From Lepidodermella squamata (Eukaryota; Gastrotricha), in NCBI GenBank assembly GCA_047495785.1, contig JBLDXI010000020.1, positions 806,001-870,000 of the forward strand: a stretch of 64,000 bases of DNA, given 5' to 3'. The translations under genes were made by a program, and so were the position numbers. A model generated the notes under the pieces. It saw only the letters and a program-made list of their open reading frames with translations. It did no database searches and was not told the DNA's origin. This document shows, piece by piece, positions 33,999 to 43,700 of this stretch; the first letter of the stretch is position 1, and every line of letters begins with the position of its first letter.

Positions 33999-36809
33999 AT
34001 GAACAGCATCGTCACGATAGCTCTACTCAGCGCGATGATCGCTATCGGCTGCGGAGCTGAGAAGGACGTCAAGCTGTTCTGGAGCGTGCTCATGCGTGGC
34101 ATAGAGTCCGAGCGAGTGTTTCTGTACGACAACGACGTGGACCTGTTTGTCAGCCAGGACATCTCGATCCCAGCCATCCAGAGAGCCACAAACAATAACG
34201 AAATGCCAGATAACCTACGAAACTTACAATTGCTATGGGAACGCACATCGCTTCGAACACCGCCATTCGACGGGTTGAAACCGTGCCTAAACTACGGAGC
34301 ACGATGGAAAACATGTCCCACGCTGGCAGGCTTTTCGAGAATAAACTGTGAATCCGCAAACAGACAATGCGATTACCTAACCAGGCTAACCCGAAACAGC
34401 ACAACCACGCCGGGCACAACTCCAAGGAGTACCACGAGGACCACGTCAAGGAGTGCGACTACAACGACAAGAGGATCGACGACTTCTACCTCAACTACAA
34501 CCACGACGCCACGACCTCTACCAGGTCTCGTTGCGCCATCAGCGACGAACGGCGGGTTTCGAGGAAATGACGTCCAAAAGAGCAAGAGGTCGGTCGAGTA
34601 CCGTAGTCGCGACAAAAGAGAAACGTTACCATGGGCGTGCTCAAACATTTTCTCACGAGCTCTGTTCGCCATGGGTAACGGGCAATGCTTAACTGGCACA
34701 GATCCAGCACTGTACCAGACAGTCAAAGGCATGATAGACTCATTGAAAACCGAGGAATCCGCGTTGGAGACAATTGACGGAAAGTTTTCAATCTTGAGCC
34801 GCCAAACAGATACATTGGCAGGCGAACTGAAACGGTTCGAGGACGACATGCTAGCGGTCGTCAACGGCATTCGCGAGCAGGGCGCGGAATCAGCCAAGCG
34901 TGACGCTCAGATGGTCGAAACTTTGTTCCGTATCACCGAGCGAGCGCTACAACTCATCCGGTTCCAAAACCTCGGATTTATCGAAAAAGCGGCGAGGAGT
35001 TCAGCCCTAAGTCTGTCTGACCTCGAAATAAAAACTAGGGAAGGAATCATCGACCATGTCATGACGCTGCAAGGGCCCAAAGTAGCAACATCAAATCTAC
35101 TTTTAGACGGCGTTCCATTGTTGGTGAAACCAAACATAGTATTTCAATCGGATGGACTAGGAGTCGACGCCGAGCTCCAAGCGTTACTCTCAGCCAAAAT
35201 TCCCATAATACAACAGGAATGCAGAATTTTTACGCTAGACTTCATGGCACTGCAAACAAACCAGTCCTGCTTGTCGTCACCTCGATCGCTATATCAGGAC
35301 ATGGTAATTTTAGAGTGCCCAGAAATGGATTTATCGTTAATTCCAAGGGCAAGTCTTCAGAGGTGCCAGACCATCAAAGCGAACACAGTGGTCTGCCCCA
35401 CTGCGTTCAGCGCAATTAAACTGAAACCGACGTGGCTGAACGATGTCGATCCAACGGACGACCGAATTGAGGTCGACACGCTTTCTCAACGTTCAGTTGA
35501 CGATGAATGGTGCCGATCAATGCCCGACCTAGTTCACATAGATGACCACAAGGTGCTCGTGACAAGAAACACCAAAGCGACGAGCATGTGGGCAGGAGAT
35601 AACGCACTTATAACCGATAGCAAGGGCATTGTGAATCTCAAAGCAGGCACTATCATAACTCTGCGTTGCGGCGATCATCTAGAAACGGCGAACTCAAAAG
35701 TGAAATCTCCACTCTCATGCAAAAGCGATATTGATCGACTAAAGGCAGAGGTAATCATAGTAAAGCAGGACGAATCAATCGCCATCACAACGATGGATCG
35801 TTCGGAAATCCCTGATCAGAGTCGAAAATTCGACCAGATAGCCGAACGGCTCGCCAAGAAGCAATGGGCGAGAGATTTCGATGAGTCCAGGGAGCAATTG
35901 CGGAACTTGACCAGTGAAATGAAGCGCATAAGAGACAAAATCAGCCTGCAAAACGGCAGAAATGCAGCGGAATTTCACAAGGTTCGGCAGCAAACCGAGG
36001 AAGAAAGCTGGTGGAGCAGGTTTTGGACGGCAGTGACGGCCGGCTTCATGATCATAGTGACGCTGGTTGTCGTCAGCCTGATAATACGCCTGTTCGCACT
36101 CGTATCGCCTCGGAAATACGTTGGAATGGTTAAGGTGGATGGAACATCAGAGCAGCAACCATTCATTATTCAGCAACAAGACCCAGAACAAGGTCATGCG
36201 TCAAGCCGCGTCTTCTTCTCTGAGGATGACGAGGATTACCACGACGTTGCTGACGCTGCTGACATATTCGACCCTCCATCCGGCCGACCACAAAGAGCAG
36301 CAAGAATATCCGGCGAGGTTAGGACAAAGGCGATAATAGAACGAGAGACGAAGAAGCCAAGAAATGTCGCAACAAGAATAGCCAAGAACATCAGCTCGTC
36401 TCTCGGAAAATTAAACTCGAAATCGCCAAGGATTAACAAGCCGCAGTTAATCAAATTAACCTCGTACGCGACGCCAAAAATAGTAGCAGCACCTTCAGCT
36501 CCTTCATTGCTGGAAGCCGGAAGCTACAGGCCGCCACCGTACGTACTGGTGAACAAGACACACTGCAAGAAGTGCGTACCAACCGGGGCCAGGATAGACT
36601 ACAGACGGCTAGGAGAAGGGGCGCTCGAAAAGCTCACTTTCGTGGAGGCGAATCGCGTGGCGACAATTCATGCTCGCCCGGAGTTCAAACACCGATCTAC
36701 GTCATACGTCGCAGGCCTATACCTTAACTGCGTAAGGTGCGACGGCATTCACTATGGCGAAAAATATCGTCTCGCATACCTAACGCGAGACAGGTCGGAA
36801 GAAACCTAA
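33999..36809 (+). CDS. env: Env-like glycoprotein of the retroelement
   Basis: 936 residues from the ATG at 33999. Signal peptide at about 1-20. A Thr/Ser-rich mucin-like stretch occupies about residues 125-175. Two basic cleavage motifs follow: KSKR (194-197) and RDKR (204-207). Long helical, heptad-like segments come after, as expected of a class I fusion subunit, then cysteine-containing ectodomain. A single membrane helix lies at about 675-700, followed by an unusually long cytoplasmic tail of about 235 residues. The layout fits the env of insect errantiviruses and related F-type proteins; this is by architecture, not by alignment. Infectivity is not shown. Confidence 0.8.
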   Translation: MNSIVTIALLSAMIAIGCGAEKDVKLFWSVLMRGIESERVFLYDNDVDLFVSQDISIPAIQRATNNNEMPDNLRNLQLLWERTSLRTPPFDGLKPCLNYGARWKTCPTLAGFSRINCESANRQCDYLTRLTRNSTTTPGTTPRSTTRTTSRSATTTTRGSTTSTSTTTTTPRPLPGLVAPSATNGGFRGNDVQKSKRSVEYRSRDKRETLPWACSNIFSRALFAMGNGQCLTGTDPALYQTVKGMIDSLKTEESALETIDGKFSILSRQTDTLAGELKRFEDDMLAVVNGIREQGAESAKRDAQMVETLFRITERALQLIRFQNLGFIEKAARSSALSLSDLEIKTREGIIDHVMTLQGPKVATSNLLLDGVPLLVKPNIVFQSDGLGVDAELQALLSAKIPIIQQECRIFTLDFMALQTNQSCLSSPRSLYQDMVILECPEMDLSLIPRASLQRCQTIKANTVVCPTAFSAIKLKPTWLNDVDPTDDRIEVDTLSQRSVDDEWCRSMPDLVHIDDHKVLVTRNTKATSMWAGDNALITDSKGIVNLKAGTIITLRCGDHLETANSKVKSPLSCKSDIDRLKAEVIIVKQDESIAITTMDRSEIPDQSRKFDQIAERLAKKQWARDFDESREQLRNLTSEMKRIRDKISLQNGRNAAEFHKVRQQTEEESWWSRFWTAVTAGFMIIVTLVVVSLIIRLFALVSPRKYVGMVKVDGTSEQQPFIIQQQDPEQGHASSRVFFSEDDEDYHDVADAADIFDPPSGRPQRAARISGEVRTKAIIERETKKPRNVATRIAKNISSSLGKLNSKSPRINKPQLIKLTSYATPKIVAAPSAPSLLEAGSYRPPPYVLVNKTHCKKCVPTGARIDYRRLGEGALEKLTFVEANRVATIHARPEFKHRSTSYVAGLYLNCVRCDGIHYGEKYRLAYLTRDRSEET

Positions 36810-37157
36810 ATCACGGGTAAAATTAAATTTATTTCGGAAAAAGTATGAATTAGGCTAAATTCTTGTTATTTTGTAAAGATCGTCAAAATCGTAACAAATA
36901 TCATCGAGTGCTTCACACATGAGCTTGCCACATAATAACCAAATCGTATACCCGGCATAAAAATCACGAAAAGCAACGCAACTAGGCTACACTTCAATTA
37001 CGCTACTTAATCTGCTAACAAATCGAAACGAAGGTCTTCATACCAACCATCACCAACTCAACCAAATCAATAAGTTAAGACAGCCACAGCTACAACGAAC
37101 AACTTTCGGGCATCTTCGAGGCCTCAGATGGTCAAACCTTTCAAGGAGGGGACCAGA
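36810..37157 (+). other. Retroelement 3' untranslated region and polypurine tract
   Basis: Non-coding. The purine run AAGGAGGGGA at 37143-37152, a few bases before the 3' LTR, is the likely primer for plus-strand DNA synthesis. Confidence 0.8.
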
Positions 37158-37368
37158 TGCAGACCCTGAAACTCAGCGAATTCCACAGCACACCCGAAGA
37201 CTCACAGACTTTGCACCGAGAACCATAATGTATATATGCATGCACTAGAATGCACTGAAGTGAGAATGTAAACAAGCCGACTATATAAAGGAAAGTACTA
37301 AGAAATAAATTTCATTCGTTGCGTTGAGAACGAGGGTGACTTTTGCATCTCAAAAACCAAGGTCTGCA
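37158..37368 (+). repeat. 3' LTR
   Basis: 211 bp, no difference seen from 27679-27889. It is followed directly by the second TAAA target copy (37369-37372) and then protease exon sequence. Confidence 0.95.
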
Positions 37369-38359
37369 TAAAGCTCCGGCTGGAAATGAGAAACGGAATT
37401 ATTCAAAAGACTTATTAAGGCGGCTCACCGAATGCCGTTTTTCCCCAACCTTGTGAAGGATTAACATGAATATTTTAAGGTAGAGGGATTCGGAAATACG
37501 TACCAGCTATGTAGCTGAAAGATCCCGCGGAACAGCCTATCGAACAATTTTTCGGCAGACAGATTTTTTGAATTTTCCATGATTCATCGAACTTTAGAGT
37601 TTCTACTCTACTAATTTAATTCGAAGATTTTGACATTTTGAAAAATACCAGGCAATTTGATCAAAGCAATGTCGTAGTCATAGCCAAAGGCATCGTTGTA
37701 CTTGGGATGCTTCAAAAATCTTTCAGGTAGTATTGTTAGAGACAATTCGCCTGGATCACGTTCATCAGTCTTATGATCCGCAAGAAATGCCGTGACCAAT
37801 CTAACAGAAGAAATCCAAGGTCGGCCAATTCTATCGACGAAAAATACCTTATTTGCTCAATCCCTGGTGATCTACAAAACTGAATTTAGGTTTAGGTTTT
37901 TCAGGCTGATTTTGCTTACACGCAATGAGCTGCAGTCACAATGAATCGGTCGCTGATGATCGACCCTCCACATGTGAAGTTAACCCCTGAAACCCCGGAA
38001 AATACCAAGCGGACTAACCAAGGATACCTGTCATAGCTTTGTAAAGATAACGTGAGATAATTTGAGTTGATTTACTCATTTGGCCGAGCTTCGACGCCAC
38101 CGATAATACCAGAACCTGGTAGATTGTTGCTAAAGTAGTATTGACTATGTCCGCAAGTTGAGCTATTAACAGCTTGAGGCGGAACGGGAGTCACACTTTG
38201 ATTCCGCCCATCAGCCACCGTCGATGGCTGCGTAGTAATTACGGGCTTGGTGATCCCATTATTCGGATCAAATTTGATGCTAATTTCTACCAGTGTTTGG
38301 CTTTGACACGCTAGTGACAGGTGCAAAATTAGGGTGCAAAAAATGACGTGGAAATTCAT

Positions 38360-39395
38360 TCAGAGTTCAAAGCCGCCGGAACAAAAACAACACGTTTTTT
38401 TCATACGAACTCACTCCTTTGCAGTTCAGGCGAGTGGAACAATGGAATATAACTTTGAATATAAGGCTTAACTCTTTCTTATTGTTTTCGCATTAAAATT
38501 TGAACCTCAGGATGCACTGATGGTTGCTTTCAGAAAGCCAATTTAATCAACAAATGAAAGTGAAAATTGGCTTTAAAATGTAGGGAAAATGTATTTAACG
38601 TGTATATCGGGCATATGTTATGTGGACTGTGGATAAACCGAACATAAGCCGTATAGGCAATAGCAAATGGCCGAATGCTGCTCGAATTTTCTTTGTGTGA
38701 ACAAGAGATAATAGTTATCGCTGCATTTTTTGCAAAGTGATGATTCATAATTTGTGCAAAAAGATCACACCAAGTTTCGATATCTGGGGGATTGCTGCTC
38801 GATTTTCCAACCGTACAAGCGTTGCCACGAGCTCATTTGCTTTTAAATAAAAGGTATTTTTGGTCTTTTGGGACTCGTGAGTTTCGTTCGTCCAAAGATA
38901 TAAAGGCGACTGTCCTATGCCTGCTCCTCCTTAAAAATTCACCTGTGCAATATGCGAAAATCAATTGACAAATGTGAACCTATAATTACATCAATCTCTA
39001 AAATATACTTGGTCATGCGTTTTTTGCAGAGCTAATCTTAGAACGAAGCTTTAGAGATTTCACATGTTCTTACTATAAGCTGTCTTATTGTTAAATTTGA
39101 ATATAATAGCCAAGATTTTTTTAGATTCCAAAAAACCACCGGCGCGGGAAATACCCCGTTGTTATTTGCAGCACATTCCAGAGAGATCTTGTAGTTAAAA
39201 ACGTGGCATGTGAACTATTCCAAGCTGCAACTCTAGAAGGATTCAAGGAATTTCAATGTAAGGAAAAAAAATTGCAGCACGATTTCAATTGGGCATAGCC
39301 GCGTATACACGCTTGTTTTTTCTGTTCCTCATTGTTAAAATATCGTGTGATGCTGCGAATATTTGAAAACATCTGTTTCAAGTCTACGAGTAATT
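38360..39395. other. Divergent intergenic region
   Basis: About 1 kb between the protease (minus) and the secreted ankyrin gene (plus), which point away from each other. It is AT-rich; a short minus-strand reading frame (38530-38748) is not supported as a gene. Promoters of both genes are expected here. Confidence 0.5.
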
Positions 39396-40536
39396 ATGAC
39401 TCAAAAATACGCGGTCATTTTTGCTATAATGTCTGTTGCCCAATCAGCAGCGGCAAATGCAATTCTTAACAAACCAATCAATCGAATTTTGGGGGGAATA
39501 ACAACCACTCAATTGCGTAGCACGAATCTGGTAAGTCGAGAATTTTACATATTTATAATGGTCCATAAAAAATTCTTAATTTCAGGATTTTTTCCAAGCA
39601 ATACAAAACAACGATATTTCAAAAGTTAGAACCTTTCTCGAACGGAAAGACGCCGATGCAAATGCTAGACTTCAATCCTTAATGCCATTGGAATGGAACG
39701 ATAACATGTTCAACGCTGCCTATCTAAGCAGAATTCCCGCCATTGAGCTAGCTGCTATGTTCAATGTTAGCGCTGAAATGGTTGATCTGTTGATCCAAAA
39801 TGGAGCCAATGTTAACGCTCGGGATATAGAGACTAAGGAAATTAAAGTATCGGGACGAACGGCTTTAATGTGGGCTGTCGCAAATTCGAGGCTGGACCTT
39901 GTTCAGCTTTTGCTGGCGAAAGGTTCCAGCTTGGATCGAAGGGATCAGGATGGAAATACGGCTCTTTTAATCGCAGCAAAACAGCCGTTGGTGTCCGAGG
40001 AAGAACTTTCGGAATTATCAGACGATAAAATCAAGACTTTGATCAACCTTAGAATATCGGATAAGATTAAAATGATGGAACTCCTAACTTTACGCGGCGC
40101 AAAAGCTTTGGAAAAAGATTCGGCTGGTAATGAATTACTTTTATCAATCTGTTCCCTGGATAATGCCGACACATTGCCGTTGATCAAGTTTGCGGTCGAG
40201 AAAGCTGGAGCTAACGTTAGTTCCCGAGATCCTGGCGGAGCTACTTGCCTTATGAAGCTGGTTTCAAAGTGGGCGGTAGATCCGAGTAAGGTGGTCAGTT
40301 ACCTGGTCGAAAAAGGACTGGACGTCAATGCTCGCGACAACAACGGAGCAACTGCCTTAATTTGGGCGGCTAATGGCTTCGGAAGGGTGGCATTCATTAG
40401 AGCCCTTCTTAACGCAGGTGCGAATGTCCTAATCGCCGCGAATGATGGACAAAAGGCGTTGGATAAAGCCCTGAGAATATTGGACTTCGATGTGGCCCAA
40501 CTGCTTATCGATAAAGGAGCGCTGAACCTAGCCTAA
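39396..40536 (+). CDS. Ankyrin-repeat protein with a signal peptide
   Basis: Exons 39396-39530 and 39586-40536, phase 0; 361 residues. The first exon encodes a hydrophobic start (YAVIFAIMSVAQSAAANA) that looks like a cleavable signal peptide. The second exon holds about six to eight ankyrin repeats, for example GRTALMWAVANSRLDLV, GNTALLIAAKQ and GATALIWAANGFGRV. There is no membrane helix or retention signal, so the protein may be secreted, which is rare for ankyrin proteins. Its neighbour on the far side of the shared upstream region is a secreted protease. The partner is unknown. Confidence 0.82.
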
Positions 40537-40595
40537 TTTTAGCTTAAATTAATTACTGCAAAAATCAACACTTAGGAATTGATTCCAAAATTTGA

Positions 40596-40757
40596 AATAA
40601 AAAAATTGATCAAAGTCATGATTTTATTTGAATAAATTATTTCTTGAGTAGAAACAGCAAGATGGTGGGTAAAGTTGAAAATGTGTAACACAAAATATTG
40701 ATTTGAAAATAAAATTGAATATTTGAATATACATTATACATGCGATGCATTTTTATT
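40596..40757. terminator. Convergent polyadenylation signals
   Basis: AATAAA at 40596-40601 serves the plus-strand ankyrin gene, 60 bp after its stop. TTTATT at 40752-40757 (AATAAA on the minus strand) serves the ABC transporter, about 36 bp after its stop. The two genes converge here within 257 bp. Confidence 0.7.
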
Positions 40758-40793
40758 TTGAGTGAGATTTAACAGAGCAGCAGTATTTTGATT

Positions 40794-43700
40794 TCAAACG
40801 CCGACCTCGGAAACATCCTCGCCGTCACCTGGCGTGCCCTCCTGCTGCGCTGCCAGCTGACGTTGCCGTTCCGCATCACTGACGTCTGATACCTGCATTT
40901 TCGCGAAGGTCACAAAAACAGCGTCTAGCGACGACTGCATCACCGAGTATTCTGAGATCTTCAATTGCGACAGGTTGGACGCATTTGTCAAAAAACCGAA
41001 CAAATCGCCGAGTCGAACAGGCTCCTTGCCACTCGCACCGAGGGAGTAGACGGCCACGTTGTCGTGAGCTTCTTTCAGAGCCACGTCCTTAAATTTTTCC
41101 TTGAGCGACTTCAAGGCGGCTTCAAATTCCTTAGTCATATGTTCCGCTAAACGATTTCCATCACCGGGTTTGTCGTTTCGGAAACGAAGATTGACCAGAT
41201 AACCTTCACCGAATCTCGCTTTCAAGTGCTGGGGCGTTCCAAGGCACCGAAACTCGCCGTTCACCATGATAGCCAGGCGAGTGCAGAGAGCTTCACATTC
41301 ATCCATCGAATGCGTGGTCAGAACTACAGATTGGCCATTAATCAGCAAATTCGAAATAGCCCTCCATAAAAATCGGCGAGCTCTGCAAATTAAAAAGGTA
41401 AGAAAATAATTTACTCAATATTACAGATACAAAATTAATCATAAAAAATTAATTATTAATTATGAATAAATAAATTGATACATTATTTTAATTATTATTA
41501 TTATTATTAATTTTTGATTAGTCAATTTATTATTGCGCAGTATTTTTTAAATTTAAATTTAAAAATAAAATTTAATATATTAGTTGCGGATTTTACCTTG
41601 GATCAATGCCTGCTGTTGGCTCGTCCAGAAAGACCAGCGGTGGCTCGCCGGTCATGGCAATCGCAGCAGATAACTTGCGTTTATTACCCCCAGAATACGC
41701 ACCAGCCTGCTTATCAACATGTTTCATCAAGTCCATGCGCTGAATGTTGAACAAAGCTACAGCTTTGACATGTTTCTCCGGCACGCCACGAAGGCGCGAG
41801 AAAAACTCAAGATTCTCGCGACCGGTCAGCAACGGCGTGATACAGTCGTACTGCGGGCAGTAGCCAATCAACTTATTCGCCTCATTCCTCGCGCCGAGAA
41901 TGTCATTCCCGCGAATGGTCGCACTGCCACTCGTCGGCATCAATCGCCCTGTTAGCATGTTGAAAGTCGTTGATTTTCCGGCTCCATTAACGCCGAGCAG
42001 GCCGAAGCACTCAGCATTGTGGACGCCGAAAGTCAACTTTTTGACAGCAGTCAATTTCCCGCCCCTGGTTCTGAAAACCTTCTTCAGATTCTTGACAAGC
42101 ATCGTGAATGGGCTGTCGGGACCTCCTGCGTCGTTCATCACAGCCCGCCGCTCATCGCTAACGTCCGGGTCTTCGTCAGGTGGCGGCGGGGTGTCGCCGA
42201 CCGATGCGTTTTGTTTCGCATTTTGCTGCGTGCAAAACACGCAGCACCTGAAAATCGACATGCCATACTCAATAAACAGGACAATTAGGAACCATCCGCC
42301 TAAATGAATGGCCAGCGCGAAGTAGAACTGCCCGCAAACGTCCCAATTCGTCGGGTTGACATCATCGAGAAAACTGTCCTTGCCTAGGAAATACGCCTGG
42401 CCTTGGGCTCTCCGATACTCCGTCGCCATGTTGACCAAACCTCGGCCGAGGCAGTATTGCGGGAAGATGAAGAATACCTTCTTCAAAATGTTGTTCACAT
42501 CGTCGACGGACGGGTCACTTTGCGCGAAGAAATCCAAAAACCATGTGGCAACTGTTGTCCCGGCGCCGATGATCAAGTTAGCGCATGCGAGTAGGACAAA
42601 AGCCGTCGAAGGGGTGTCCAAAAAAAATGAGCAGGGGTACAGCATTGGCGCGATCGCGAAGCCATACAGTATGAATAGCAGGAATAGAGCTCCGATTGTC
42701 TTCGTATTCACATAAGCCTGGAGGTTGAAGGCCAGGAAGATGATCAAGCAAGTGACGGCTGGAATCAGGAAGTTGATGCAGTCCCAGAAGTAGTTGCCGA
42801 ACCAGTAGACGGCTGGTCTGAGGCCACTGACGATTTGAACGTGTTTCGAATCAGAAACTCGGTCTTCAATCAAAAACATGACGAAAGACGCGGGGACGAA
42901 ACTCAGGGCGAGAATCAGCTGTATCGCAAGGATGACATCGATGAGCACTGATCGCACCAACTCCTTCGTAAATTGCTCTCGGGTGTAGTTCAACGGTTGG
43001 TTAATGGCCACGATACCATATTGAATAGCTGGGTTGTTTACATTTCCGTTGGAAACAGACATTCGGTACAACATGTTGTTGGCGTAATTGTTATAGCCAA
43101 CGCTTGATAAGAACCCTTTGTTGTTGAACCAAACCATCATAGCAGCGGGGTTGATCATGTTAGTCATGAATGGAGACGGCACGACAGGTGGGCCCTGGTC
43201 GATTGAGGCGAAACTTGGCGTCATCGCTACATCCATAGCCGGGTTGACCATGAACGAGAACCCTCCGTAGAAGTTTTGCTTCAGCGACTGATACTGCCGG
43301 ACAATGTATGCTGATGTGTCGTAGCCAGTTAGGTTCAACACGTCATCGCCAGTTCGGATCCAGCGATAGCCGACATTGCCATAGTTAGGCAGCATGACGT
43401 TTCGCGGGTCATTTGCCATGGTCGCCTGGCACTGCTGTACTCCTTCCGATGAACAGTTGCAATATCGCTGGCGGTATTTATCCATGTCATACTTCCACGA
43501 CATGTCGTCCGGGCGATTCATGGTACAAGGGAAATTTTCGATCGAATAAACCTGGTTATCCATGCACCTTGTACCAGCGTACTCAGATCTCGCTAGTGCA
43601 TCGTTAACACCCATTGAATAGTTGGTCGTTAGATTGTAGTGGTTGATGAAGTAATACAGGCGTGAATCTCTCACTGATTGCGATGTCGGAGCCATGATCC

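Larger units (their letters stand above)
27679..37368 (+). mobile_element. Complete env-bearing Ty3/gypsy-type LTR retroelement
   Basis: 9,690-bp element with two 211-bp LTRs that I read as identical, each starting TGCAGACC and ending GGTCTGCA (8-bp perfect inverted termini). Order: 5' LTR, primer binding site, gag, pol (protease, reverse transcriptase, RNase H, integrase), env-like gene, polypurine tract, 3' LTR. The integrase lies after RNase H, which places it in Ty3/gypsy (Metaviridae) and not Ty1/copia. The env ORF makes it errantivirus-like. Every ORF is open, so the copy looks young and may be competent. It lies antisense to the protease gene it interrupts. Confidence 0.95.
27334..38359 (-). 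pseudogene. Trypsin-like serine protease interrupted by an LTR retroelement
   Basis: Secreted S1-family protease gene, broken by the element at 27679-37368. Exons: 38076-38359 (signal peptide, linker and activation site GIIGGVEARPN), 37920-38036 (catalytic His, VTAAHC), 37848-37871 (24 bp), 37649-37800 (catalytic Asp, YDYDIALIKL), 37504-37602, 37429-37449 (21 bp, contains WG), 37369-37379 joined across the insertion to 27572-27674, and 27334-27524 (catalytic Ser, GDSGGP). The residue six before the Ser is Asp (VDTCQGDSGG), predicting trypsin-like cleavage after Lys or Arg. Without the element and one target-site copy the frame is intact and gives 333 residues, so the insertion is the only lesion seen. 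Confidence 0.9.

Noticed and set aside
34367-34692. Overlapping plus-strand frames inside env
   Set aside because: They result from the low-complexity Thr-rich coding sequence in other frames.
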